21,982 bases of DNA from Eubacteriaceae bacterium UBA1433 (GTDB lineage Bacteria > Bacillota > Clostridia > Eubacteriales > UBA1433), in NCBI GenBank assembly GCA_002329295.1, contig DCTT01000015.1, forward strand, positions 120,002-141,983. Reading direction: 5' to 3'. The notes below the pieces were generated by a model. The model saw only the letters and a list, made by a program, of their open reading frames with translations, was not told the origin of the DNA and did not search any database. Position numbers and translations under genes: made by a program. Positions 1 to 6,767 of the stretch are shown here, piece after piece; the first letter of the stretch is position 1; each line of letters begins with the position of its first letter.

Positions 1-28
1 CGATGCTCTACCACTGAGCCACTTTCGC
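1..28 (-). tRNA. tRNA 5' part, probably tRNA-Gly (cut by window edge)
   Basis: Read on the minus strand, the sequence begins GCGAAAG (acceptor strand) and continues TG, then GCTC-AGTGGTA-GAGC (D arm) and the first bases of the anticodon stem. The 5' end is therefore at 28 and the rest lies left of the window. The D arm with AGTGGTAGAGCATCG resembles tRNA-Gly(GCC) of Bacillota, but the anticodon is not in the window, so the isotype is a guess. It lies downstream of the flavoprotein gene on the same strand with only 43 bases between them. Confidence 0.82.
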
Positions 29-71
29 AAATAATCTGTAAAATATATTATATCTGTTTTTTTTCGCTTTT

Positions 72-620
72 TCAAGCCCCATTGAGTATTTTCGCCATCT
101 TGCCTATTTCTTCCAATACCTTTTGATCGTTTCTGCTGGGCAAAACATCCGTTCTAAGAGACATTGCGTAACTAAGGCAATCTGCTCCCACCTCTTTAAG
201 AATCAATCGTGCCACGGCTCCAGCATATTTCGCACCACCGTCTCCACCTGCCGTCAAAATAAATGCGCCCTTTTTCGGCATCGCAAAGGGCTCAGTCTTG
301 CGAAACTTTCTTGCGGCGTAATATCGTTGAAATCGACTTGCCACACACAAAAGCGGTGCGCTCAATCCCATAAATTGTATCGGCGAGGCAAGTACAATAT
401 TATCGCTTGCTTCTATCTCTTTGTAAACTTCCTGCATTTCGTCATCGAGACTGCATCCATCATGATTCCAGCAATATCGACAATCTATACAAGGCGAAGC
501 AACACTGTCATAGGCAAAGAAAATTTTGCTTTCTCCGTCCAACCTGCGTACCAATTGTTCAATCAAATAGGCAGTATTGCCGTCTTTTCTCGGCGAACCG
601 TTTAAAATCCATGTTTTCAC
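72..620 (-). CDS. Flavodoxin-fold NAD(P)H-dependent oxidoreductase, iron-sulfur flavoprotein-like
   Basis: 182-residue cytoplasmic protein of the FMN reductase / iron-sulfur flavoprotein superfamily. The N-terminal ILNGSPRKDGNT (residues 5-16) is the phosphate-binding loop for FMN. Around residues 44-56, CIDCRYCWNHDGC has the compact Cys spacing C-x2-C-x2-C-x5-C that in Isf-type flavoproteins holds a [4Fe-4S] cluster. The segment ASPIQFMGLSAPL is the typical second flavin-contact region. The likely role is electron transfer or flavin reduction in an anaerobe; the partner is unknown. Translation starts at a GTG (618-620), with AAGGA nine bases upstream. A candidate promoter lies at 688-716. 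The gene is alone, facing away from ppx, and no clear terminator separates it from the tRNA beyond it. Family is firm; the cluster and substrate are inferred. Confidence 0.88.
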   Translation of the reverse strand: MKTWILNGSPRKDGNTAYLIEQLVRRLDGESKIFFAYDSVASPCIDCRYCWNHDGCSLDDEMQEVYKEIEASDNIVLASPIQFMGLSAPLLCVASRFQRYYAARKFRKTEPFAMPKKGAFILTAGGDGGAKYAGAVARLILKEVGADCLSYAMSLRTDVLPSRNDQKVLEEIGKMAKILNGA

Positions 621-687
621 TGTCTGTGTTCCTTTTTTGGTTTTTTTACCGTAAATAAACGTCTTTTCATAAATTTATGATATGATA

Positions 688-716
688 AGTATATTACATC
701 CTTCTGACTTCGGCAA
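688..716 (-). promoter_or_regulatory. Candidate sigma-A promoter for the flavoprotein gene
   Basis: On the minus strand, TTGCCG (711-716) and TATACT (688-693) are separated by exactly 17 bases. They match the consensus at 4/6 and 5/6. Transcription would start about 60 bases before the GTG start. Found by eye only. Confidence 0.5.
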
Positions 717-840
717 TAAATTCTGTCAAAAAACGCTCTTTGCTTTACAGCTTTTTTACTGAAACATTACATTGCATGATATCTCTTTTTCACACCGTGA
801 CCTATACTATTTAAGAATCTGCAAAGGAGAAACAGACACC

Positions 841-1740
841 ATGACGCATGCAGTAATTGATATTGGCTCCAACACCATTCGCACCAATGTTTATGCCATC
901 ACAGGCATGGCTTTTCAGCCTCTTTTCAGCGAAAAAATCATTGCAGGACTCGCCAATTACATTCAAGACGAACAGTTAAACCAGGAGGGCATTCATCGCC
1001 TTTGCGCCTCACTGGAACATTTTCAAAAAATGCTGCATCGCATCGGTGTTTCGTCTATTGGGGTTTTTGCCACCGCCTCTATACGTAATGTCAACAATAC
1101 CAAAGAAATTTTACAGGCAGTAAAAAAACAAACAGGCTATACCATTGACATTCTCAGCGGCGAAGACGAGGCTCTCCTTGATTACTATGGCATGCTGCAC
1201 AATATCGATGCCTCACAAGGTGCATTGTTTGATATCGGAGGAGGCAGTACAGAAATCGTAGCTTTCAATGAAAATGAACCTTATTTGGCAAAAAGCATCC
1301 CAATCGGTTCCTTAAATCTTTTTACCAGATACGTATCCGATTTTTTGCCGACAAAACAAGAACAGAAACTCATTGAAAAACACATCCGACAAGAATTAAA
1401 AGGCATTCGTTTCAGCGCAATCACCCCTGTAGAAAAGGTCGTCGGTGTAGGCGGCACCACACGCGCTGTCCTGAAACTTGTCAATTCGCTGTTTGATTTG
1501 CCTGTTGACAATTGTGTCATCCAAATGGATCAAATAACAACCCTGCGAGAAATAGTTGCAAAAGACAATGCAAGGACCCGCAAGCTTATTTTGCGCAATT
1601 GTCCCGACCGCATCCACACACTCGTGCCGGGTCTGTTAATTATGATGCATATTTTAAATCATTTAAAAGCGCCTTGTTTCACCATCAGTACATACGGCGT
1701 ACGGGAGGGATATTTATGGCAGAAAATGTTAAACCGTTAA
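841..1740 (+). CDS. Ppx/GppA family exopolyphosphatase or pppGpp phosphohydrolase, short form
   Basis: 299-residue enzyme of the ASKHA (actin/Hsp70-like) fold that removes phosphate from polyphosphate ends or from pppGpp. The two phosphate-binding loops are visible: DIGSNT at residues 7-12 and DIGGGSTE at 131-138, plus SGEDEA (106-111) holding the usual catalytic Glu. The protein lacks the C-terminal HD-like domain of the roughly 500-residue E. coli enzyme and matches the short Ppx form. I chose ATG 841 because AAAGGAG precedes it at the right distance and the family's N-terminus begins there; an upstream in-frame ATG at 772 has no such site. It overlaps ppk1 by 25 bases. Ppx and GppA activities cannot be told apart from sequence alone, but pairing with ppk1 favours polyphosphate. 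Confidence 0.9.
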   Translation: MTHAVIDIGSNTIRTNVYAITGMAFQPLFSEKIIAGLANYIQDEQLNQEGIHRLCASLEHFQKMLHRIGVSSIGVFATASIRNVNNTKEILQAVKKQTGYTIDILSGEDEALLDYYGMLHNIDASQGALFDIGGGSTEIVAFNENEPYLAKSIPIGSLNLFTRYVSDFLPTKQEQKLIEKHIRQELKGIRFSAITPVEKVVGVGGTTRAVLKLVNSLFDLPVDNCVIQMDQITTLREIVAKDNARTRKLILRNCPDRIHTLVPGLLIMMHILNHLKAPCFTISTYGVREGYLWQKMLNR

Positions 1741-3854
1741 CTCCTCGGGATATCAGCTATACACAGCACCGCGAACTCAGTTGGCTAAAATTTAATCAGC
1801 GTGTTTTGGAAGAAGCCACGGACGAAAGCGTTCCTTTATTGGAGCGACTCAAATTTATTTCCATTTTTACGAGCAACTTAGACGAATTTTTTATGGTACG
1901 CGTGGGCAGCCTCTTTGATTTGTCTGTGATGACCCCTGATGCCATCGACAACAAGACAGGGCAAACGCCGATGCAACAATTGGACGCTGTGTTCGAGGCT
2001 GTCACCCCTTTAATTGAAATGAAAGACAACATTTACCGTCAAGTCAGTGACGCTTTGCGCGAAGCAGGCATCTTTGATTTGCAGATGAACGAATTAACAA
2101 AACAAGAATGCAAATTTGTAGAAAAATATTATCGTGATTTTGTCCAACCCATTCTTTCTCCGCAAATTATCGATACATTGCATCCTTTCCCCCATTTGCC
2201 AAACAAAGCACTGCATATTGCCTCTTTGCTTCATGACAAAAACGGCCGTTCATCGTTGGGCTTGATTCCTGTCCCTGCTTCTCTTCCTACACACATTCAT
2301 CTTCCCGATCAACCTGACCGATTTGTGCGCATTGAAACCATTTTATTAGCATATGTCTCCGATATTTTCGGAATATATACCCCGCAAAACAGCAATGTTA
2401 TCGCTGTAACTCGAAATGCCGATATCAGTTTTGATGAAGAAAAGTTTGATGATGACGAAGATTTGGACTACAGACATCACATGTCCAAACTACTAAAAAA
2501 ACGTGCGCGTCTCGCCCCTGTGCGCTTAGAAATGCAAGGAGAAAACCACGAATTGTCCCTGCTTTTATCTCAGCGTCTTCAGTTAGAGAAGAAGCAAGTG
2601 TTTTACAGTTCATGTCCGTTGGAAATGCGATATGTATTTTCTCTGTATTCCCAAATTTCTCCTCATCTGCTGTGGAATCTTATCTATCCCGGATACACAC
2701 CAAAATATCCCTCTTTTCTTGACCCTTCGCTTTCTATGACGAGCCAAATTATGCAGCGAGATATTTTTTTACATTATCCCTACGACTCCATGTCTCCGTT
2801 TTTGCAGTTGCTCAAAGAATCCGCTGCCTGCAGTGATGTGCTCTCCATCAAGATCACCATTTACCGCCTGGCACTCAACTCCATTGTGGCGCAACAACTT
2901 TGCATCGCCGCCGAAAACGGCAAAGATGTTACGGTGCTTATTGAGCTGCGCGCCCGATTTGACGAGGCACACAACATTTCCTGGGCGGAGCGCATGGAAC
3001 AAGCAGGGTGCCGCATCATCTATGGCATGGGCGGTTTTAAATGTCACTCGAAACTCTGTTTGATTACGCGCAAAGAAAAAGGACAGTTAAAATACATCAC
3101 ACAAGTGGGTACGGGAAATTATAATGAAAAAACTTCCGAACTTTATTCAGATTTCAGCCTTATGACAGCCAATGAAGCCGTCAGTCAAGATGCCATCGCC
3201 TTTTTTCAAAATATGCTGATCGGCAACCTCAACGGCAACTATGAACATCTGCTGGTCTCTCCCGTTTCCATGAAAGCGTCACTCCTTCGTTTTATGGACG
3301 AAGAAATCCGTAAAGGCGAGGGCGGGCGTATCATTATCAAAGCCAATTCACTTACAGAACGGGATATCATTGACAAGTTAGCGCAAGCCTCGCAGGCCGG
3401 TGTCAACATAGACCTGATTTTACGTGGCATTTGTTGCATTCGTCCGGGCATTATCGGAAAAACCGACCAGATCACTGTCACCAGTATTGTCGGACGATTT
3501 TTAGAACATGCTCGGGTCTATTGCTTTGGCACAGGCGAAGATGCCAAACTCTACATTTCTTCGGCAGATATGATGACACGTAACATTATCCGACGCGTAG
3601 AAGTAGCCTGCCCTGTTTTAGACCCCGCCATCAAAGAATGGCTGCTTTCGTTTCTTGACCTTCAGCTGAAAGATACCGCCAAAGCGCGTATGCTTCTGCC
3701 TGACGGTAATTATGTAAAAAAAGAAACCTTCAATACTCCGCCTCTAGACAGCCAGCAATGGCTGATGGAACATCGTCCTGTTTTTGCGAATTCAAATGCC
3801 TTGCCCAAAAAATCTTCTTCCCTATGGCAGCGTTTCAAACAACTTTTTCAGTAA
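1716..3854 (+). CDS. ppk1: Polyphosphate kinase 1
   Basis: 712 residues, normal for PPK1, which reversibly moves the terminal phosphate of ATP onto polyphosphate. The N-terminal domain contains ELSWLKFNQRVLEEA and the SNLDEFFMVRVG motif. The two phospholipase-D-like catalytic domains carry the conserved blocks LRARFDEAHNISWAERMEQAG, with the autophosphorylated His in KCHSKL (His444), VGTGNYNEKTSELYSDF, and SIVGRFLEHARV with the second conserved His (His598). The ATG at 1716 has GGGAGGG ending seven bases before it and lies inside the end of ppx, so translation is probably coupled. In-frame sequence further upstream is ppx in another frame. The operon ends at the hairpin at 3872. Confidence 0.97.
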   Translation: MAENVKPLTPRDISYTQHRELSWLKFNQRVLEEATDESVPLLERLKFISIFTSNLDEFFMVRVGSLFDLSVMTPDAIDNKTGQTPMQQLDAVFEAVTPLIEMKDNIYRQVSDALREAGIFDLQMNELTKQECKFVEKYYRDFVQPILSPQIIDTLHPFPHLPNKALHIASLLHDKNGRSSLGLIPVPASLPTHIHLPDQPDRFVRIETILLAYVSDIFGIYTPQNSNVIAVTRNADISFDEEKFDDDEDLDYRHHMSKLLKKRARLAPVRLEMQGENHELSLLLSQRLQLEKKQVFYSSCPLEMRYVFSLYSQISPHLLWNLIYPGYTPKYPSFLDPSLSMTSQIMQRDIFLHYPYDSMSPFLQLLKESAACSDVLSIKITIYRLALNSIVAQQLCIAAENGKDVTVLIELRARFDEAHNISWAERMEQAGCRIIYGMGGFKCHSKLCLITRKEKGQLKYITQVGTGNYNEKTSELYSDFSLMTANEAVSQDAIAFFQNMLIGNLNGNYEHLLVSPVSMKASLLRFMDEEIRKGEGGRIIIKANSLTERDIIDKLAQASQAGVNIDLILRGICCIRPGIIGKTDQITVTSIVGRFLEHARVYCFGTGEDAKLYISSADMMTRNIIRRVEVACPVLDPAIKEWLLSFLDLQLKDTAKARMLLPDGNYVKKETFNTPPLDSQQWLMEHRPVFANSNALPKKSSSLWQRFKQLFQ

Positions 3855-3871
3855 AGTTCTCTGTTCTTTAT

Positions 3872-3898
3872 AAAAAGCGCCCGTATGGGCGCTTTTTT
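3872..3898. terminator. Two-way terminator between ppk1 and the DUF3021 gene
   Basis: Perfect 11-bp stem (AAAAAGCGCCC, loop GTAT, GGGCGCTTTTT) with an A-run on one side and T-run on the other, so it works for transcripts from both sides. It lies 18 bases after ppk1 and 11 bases after the end of the convergent DUF3021 gene. Confidence 0.92.
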
Positions 3899-3908
3899 GT
3901 AAAGACGT

Positions 3909-4367
3909 TTATTCATCTTTTGCCTGTATTTTTTGATTCGCTTTTTTGATTTTATTCCTTAAAACAAGGTACATCCCCAACCATATCAAGAAATACAAAC
4001 CGGCAAATGCACCGAAATAGCTCAACAAACTAAGCGGTGTTGCTGCAACCCACTTTGCCAAATAAGCTATGGGCAGCATCGTCACGGAAACCAGTATAAA
4101 ATGCACAATCGTTTGTTTCATGATATTCCAATGCTCTATCTCCCAAATCAATGATCCGGCAGAGATTACCGACCCCAAAATCCCGGCCAACCAATACTGA
4201 ATCCATACCGCGTTTATCTCGCTGCCTGCCTGTCGTACAAGCTCCGGCACCGCAGGCGAATAAAAACCGTTCGCAAAGATGGTTGAAATGATAATCGTGA
4301 TCGTATAACCGATAAAAACTCCCAAAGGAAATCCCAACAGCGCCCGAAACGCAATTTGTTTTTTCAT
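3909..4367 (-). CDS. DUF3021 family four-helix membrane protein
   Basis: 152 residues with four hydrophobic segments, at roughly residues 7-29, 57-76, 85-106 and 113-134. The layout and the position directly after a LytTR gene are typical of DUF3021 proteins. In LytTR regulatory systems such as HdrRM and BrsRM of Streptococcus mutans, a membrane partner restrains the regulator; that role here is inference. The LytTR stop (4378-4380) is followed at once by GAGGTGA and, six bases on, ATG 4367, which I take as the start. A GTG at 4376 in the same frame, three codons earlier, is also possible with GGA seven bases upstream. The C-terminus is lysine-rich and probably cytoplasmic. Confidence 0.85.
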   Translation of the reverse strand: MKKQIAFRALLGFPLGVFIGYTITIIISTIFANGFYSPAVPELVRQAGSEINAVWIQYWLAGILGSVISAGSLIWEIEHWNIMKQTIVHFILVSVTMLPIAYLAKWVAATPLSLLSYFGAFAGLYFLIWLGMYLVLRNKIKKANQKIQAKDE

Positions 4368-4377
4368 TTTTTTCACC

Positions 4378-4818
4378 TCAAATTCCTACTGTTTTTTTCA
4401 GTGCAGACACATACCGTCTTGAAACATAAGTAACAATGTCATGCTGCATCTCTACACATATCGTTCCGCTGAAACTCAAATCAAATTGTTTCACTTTTGT
4501 CAAATTAATGATTTCGGATTTGGATATTCTGACAAATACACTCGCATCCAATCTTTCTTCCAATTCATACAGTCGAAGCTTTACCAGATATTCATTTTCC
4601 GCTGTTTGCACAAAAACCTTTTGATCAGAAGCATAAGCACGTAAAATATCTTGTTGATCAATAAGCGTCAGTGCATCGTCTGCATATCCCGCAATGCTAC
4701 GTAAAGGCGCAGCGGAAATTTTTTTGATGATATCGTTCACTTCTTCTGTAATTTGATTGGTCAAAATCATAATTTTTGTTTTTTCATACTTTTCGTCAAC
4801 TTTGATCTCAATCTCCAT
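4378..4818 (-). CDS. LytTR family DNA-binding transcriptional regulator
   Basis: 146 residues. The N-terminal 45 or so residues have no receiver domain. The LytTR domain runs from about residue 48 to the end, with YLVKLRLYELEERL, FVRISKSEIINLTKV and the closing SRRYVSALKKTVGI that mark the family. This stand-alone architecture followed by DUF3021 is common in Bacillota and differs from two-component AgrA/LytR regulators. The start ATG 4818 has GGAG at good spacing (GGAGAAAAAAAG-ATG). It is the first gene of a two-gene operon. The upstream DNA holds a matched pair of LytTR-type repeats, so the protein probably controls its own promoter. The inducing signal is unknown. Confidence 0.9.
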   Translation of the reverse strand: MEIEIKVDEKYEKTKIMILTNQITEEVNDIIKKISAAPLRSIAGYADDALTLIDQQDILRAYASDQKVFVQTAENEYLVKLRLYELEERLDASVFVRISKSEIINLTKVKQFDLSFSGTICVEMQHDIVTYVSRRYVSALKKTVGI

Positions 4819-4850
4819 CTTTTTTTCTCCTTCCTGCAGAACCTGAGGAT

Positions 4851-4879
4851 ACTATATATAATTCCAAAATAGTTTTCTA
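4851..4879 (-). promoter_or_regulatory. Candidate promoter of the LytTR-DUF3021 operon
   Basis: Minus strand: -10-like TATAGT (4851-4856) within an AT-rich run, and a weak -35-like TAGAAA (4874-4879), 17 bases apart. The poor -35 with LytTR repeats starting eight bases upstream fits an activated promoter. By eye only. Confidence 0.45.
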
Positions 4880-4886
4880 TCTTTTT

Positions 4887-4919
4887 GCGATAAGCGGTCC
4901 ATAAATGGCGATAAACGGT
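4887..4919 (-). promoter_or_regulatory. Paired LytTR binding repeats (putative operator)
   Basis: On the minus strand ACCGTTTATCGC (4908-4919) and ACCGCTTATCGC (4887-4898) are direct repeats with one difference, starting exactly 21 bp apart, two helical turns. The first nine bases of the distal copy fit the published LytTR consensus [TA][AC][CA]GTTN[AG][TG] at every position; the proximal copy deviates at one. They sit just upstream of the candidate -35 of the operon. Confidence 0.65.
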
Positions 4920-4950
4920 ATATTCACATCCGCATGGCAACAAGATTCCC

Positions 4951-4979
4951 AAAATAAAAAAGCCACCTTATCAGGTGGC
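4951..4979 (-). terminator. Rho-independent terminator of the DegV gene
   Basis: Stem GCCACCT (4962-4968), loop of four, AGGTGGC (4973-4979), followed on the minus strand by a T-rich tract (A-run 4951-4961 on the plus strand). It begins nine bases after the DegV stop codon and separates it from the LytTR operon downstream on the same strand. Confidence 0.9.
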
Positions 4980-4988
4980 CTTCACATA

Positions 4989-5864
4989 TCAGCCATATCG
5001 TTTCTCGCCAAGATAAAAAACAGTCAACAATCCCGGCCCGCAATGGACACCGATAACTGTACCGAGGGTAGTAATGGATATTTTTCCCACTCCGGGAAAG
5101 ATCTCCGATATTTTGTCACGCATAAACTCCGCATCTTCCAAACAATCCGCATGGAGAATAAACACCTCTTTGCCTTCATAGTCAACGAAATCTGTTTCCA
5201 TATGCTTCAAAATCGCTAACAATGATGATTTTCGCCCTCGAACTTTTTCGGAAACAACCAATTTCCCTTCATTGGAAATATACATCACAGGTTTCACGGA
5301 AAGCAGCCCACCCACCAACGCAGCAGCATTGGATACGCGCCCGCCCCGTTTGAGATAGTTCAAATCGTCTACGGTAAACCAGTGAATCACTTTCAGCTTA
5401 TTTTCTTCCGCCCAAGCAATCACCTCGTCAAAGCTCTTTCCCTGCTCTTTTAATTTCACCATATCATCAAGCAACATACCCAATCCGCCGGAAATACATC
5501 TGGTATCCATCATATAAAATCGCTGATTCGGATACTCCTCTTTAATTTGTTTTTCCGCCTCTAAAGCATTGATATAGGATTTCGTTATTTCACGGGACAT
5601 ATCCAAAAAAATCACGTCTTTTCCCGTTTCCATCATCTGTTTAAAAAACATATAGTAGGTATAGGTATTGATCATGGAAGTGGTCACTGCAGCCCCTTGT
5701 CGCATTTTTTCATACAGTTCCTGCTTGGTTTCTTCTTTACAGTCATCTTCATATACTACATCATCTATCATATAGGTGTAGCTGATAAAAGGTATTTCTT
5801 TTTCCTGCAAATATTCCGCCGGCATGTCGGCCGTGGACGCAGTCGCAATAATATAATCTGCCAT
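4989..5864 (-). CDS. DegV family fatty-acid-binding protein (FakB-like)
   Basis: 291 residues, the normal DegV length. The family binds a fatty acid in a deep pocket; FakB members present it to the kinase FakA so that exogenous fatty acid enters phospholipid synthesis. Visible motifs are the N-terminal IIATASTADMP, the TTS at 61-63 where the carboxylate-binding Ser/Thr lies, and YLKRGGRVSNAAALVGGLLSVKP from residue 171, the family signature. Start ATG 5864 is chosen because GGGGGAAGG stands seven bases upstream; eight more in-frame codons exist before it. No fakA (DAK2-type kinase) gene is in the window, so whether it works in lipid uptake cannot be decided here. It is a single-gene unit with its own terminator. 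Confidence 0.93.
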   Translation of the reverse strand: MADYIIATASTADMPAEYLQEKEIPFISYTYMIDDVVYEDDCKEETKQELYEKMRQGAAVTTSMINTYTYYMFFKQMMETGKDVIFLDMSREITKSYINALEAEKQIKEEYPNQRFYMMDTRCISGGLGMLLDDMVKLKEQGKSFDEVIAWAEENKLKVIHWFTVDDLNYLKRGGRVSNAAALVGGLLSVKPVMYISNEGKLVVSEKVRGRKSSLLAILKHMETDFVDYEGKEVFILHADCLEDAEFMRDKISEIFPGVGKISITTLGTVIGVHCGPGLLTVFYLGEKRYG

Positions 5865-5891
5865 ATTATCCTTCCCCCGTATTATCAAGTC

Positions 5892-5927
5892 ATGTTGCTA
5901 CCGAACTATCATAACATAATGCAACAT
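5892..5927. repeat. Inverted repeat upstream of the DegV gene
   Basis: ATGTTGC (5892-5898) and GCAACAT (5921-5927) are perfect inverted arms 22 bases apart, 27 bases before the DegV start, flanking TATGAT-like promoter sequence on the minus strand. It could be an operator or a 5'-leader hairpin. The match is short and could be chance. Confidence 0.3.
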
Positions 5928-6085
5928 TTACTTGTATATTGTATGATAAATATCTTTAAGTTTTATTAATTTTTTATGCTTCGCTGAAATTTTAAACAAA
6001 GCGCACCATCTTTTTCTCTGCTGCAAGCCATGCTTACTGATTATTTCATCATGGCATATACAAAAATCGATTCTATGCAAGCTAT

Positions 6086-6127
6086 AAAAAAGCGGCTGCT
6101 TGACGGATACATCACGCTCACAGCCAC
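6086..6127 (-). terminator. Probable terminator of the tRNA-Leu transcript
   Basis: Minus strand: GTGGCTG (6121-6127) pairs with CAGCCGC (6092-6098), with one G-U pair, followed by TTTTTT (6086-6091). The loop is long at 22 bases, so the hairpin is imperfect, but its place 14 bases after the tRNA 3' end supports it. From here to the DegV region (5928-6085) I see no gene. Confidence 0.55.
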
Positions 6128-6140
6128 ACTTCACCAAAAT

Positions 6141-6224
6141 TGGTGCGGATGACAGGAGTTGAACCTGCACGTCGTAGACACCAGATCCTAAGTCTGGCGC
6201 GTCTGCCAATTCCGCCACATCCGC
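6141..6224 (-). tRNA. tRNA-Leu (anticodon UAG)
   Basis: 84-base class II tRNA. The acceptor GCGGATG pairs with CATCCGC, followed by discriminator A and an encoded CCA (6141-6143 on the plus strand as TGG). The anticodon stem is CCAGA/TCTGG with loop CTTAGGA, giving anticodon TAG. The extended variable arm (GTC-TAC-GAC) and the T loop TTCAACT are both present and typical of tRNA-Leu. It reads CUN leucine codons, mainly CUA. Confidence 0.97.
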
Positions 6225-6251
6225 TAAATTGATTGCCTGAAAGGCTTATTC

Positions 6252-6280
6252 ATGTTAGCAAAGGAAGACGATTTTGTCAA
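6252..6280 (-). promoter_or_regulatory. Promoter of tRNA-Leu
   Basis: Perfect -35 TTGACA (6275-6280), a 17-base spacer and -10 TAACAT (6252-6257), preceded by TGC as in an extended -10. Transcription would begin about 20 bases before the mature tRNA 5' end. It lies just past the stop of the membrane protein gene. Confidence 0.75.
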
Positions 6281-6296
6281 TCATCTTTCTCACTTC

Positions 6297-6767
6297 TTAA
6301 AAGCTCCATAACCGCTTGTCCAGTTGTGCGTTTTCTCCCGCCATTTTTGCGCCGATAATCAAAACCACCAACAATACACCATGCACGGCAATTGCCTGAT
6401 AATTTTTGATTACAATCAATAACGGCATATCAGCCAAGACAAAAAAGCCCAACCATAAAAACGCCCACCGCCTCTGCTTATAAGCAAAGACAACCAGAAA
6501 AATTACCACCGCAAATATTATCGCAAATAAAGCAAGGAGCGTAATCCCCACACCCAGTTCCGCATTTACCGTGGCACGAAATCCATAACTATACAGCAGA
6601 TCCGGAATAATAATTCGTGCAAAGTCAAGCTCAAAGGGGAATCGAAAGGTCGTGGAGACCACATTATAAACCATCATAACGACTAAGACCATTCCCGCCA
6701 ATGAAGCCAGTTTAATATTTCTTGTATAGCGCTCTTTTAATCTTTGATAATCTATACTGCTCAGCAT
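6297..6767 (-). CDS. Uncharacterised four-helix membrane protein
   Basis: 156 residues. A short basic cytoplasmic head (IDYQRLKERYTRNIK) precedes four hydrophobic segments, at about residues 20-40, 70-95, 101-118 and 123-143. The loop between helices 1 and 2 (about residues 41-68) contains FPFELDFARIIIPDLLY and is probably outside. I recognise no known family. Its ATG overlaps the last seven bases of the aminopeptidase gene (ATGCTGA), with AGGAAC nine bases upstream, so it is translationally coupled to pepP-like translation. It is the last gene of a three-gene unit whose mRNA would run on toward the tRNA-Leu promoter without a visible terminator. The function is unknown; real coding is well supported by the coupling and composition. 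Confidence 0.8.
   Translation of the reverse strand: MLSSIDYQRLKERYTRNIKLASLAGMVLVVMMVYNVVSTTFRFPFELDFARIIIPDLLYSYGFRATVNAELGVGITLLALFAIIFAVVIFLVVFAYKQRRWAFLWLGFFVLADMPLLIVIKNYQAIAVHGVLLVVLIIGAKMAGENAQLDKRLWSF

Noticed and set aside
1512..1715. N-terminal extension of ppk1 upstream of ATG 1716
   Set aside because: The 68 extra codons overlap ppx in another frame, do not resemble PPK1, and a strong ribosome site precedes ATG 1716.
3239..3481. Antisense frame within ppk1
   Set aside because: Codon shadow of conserved PPK1 catalytic sequence.
5928..6140. Possible small RNA or gene between the DegV gene and tRNA-Leu
   Set aside because: Only short imperfect hairpins (such as GCCATG/CATGGC) and no promoter-terminator pair of its own; the 96-codon minus-strand frame covering it reads through the tRNA.
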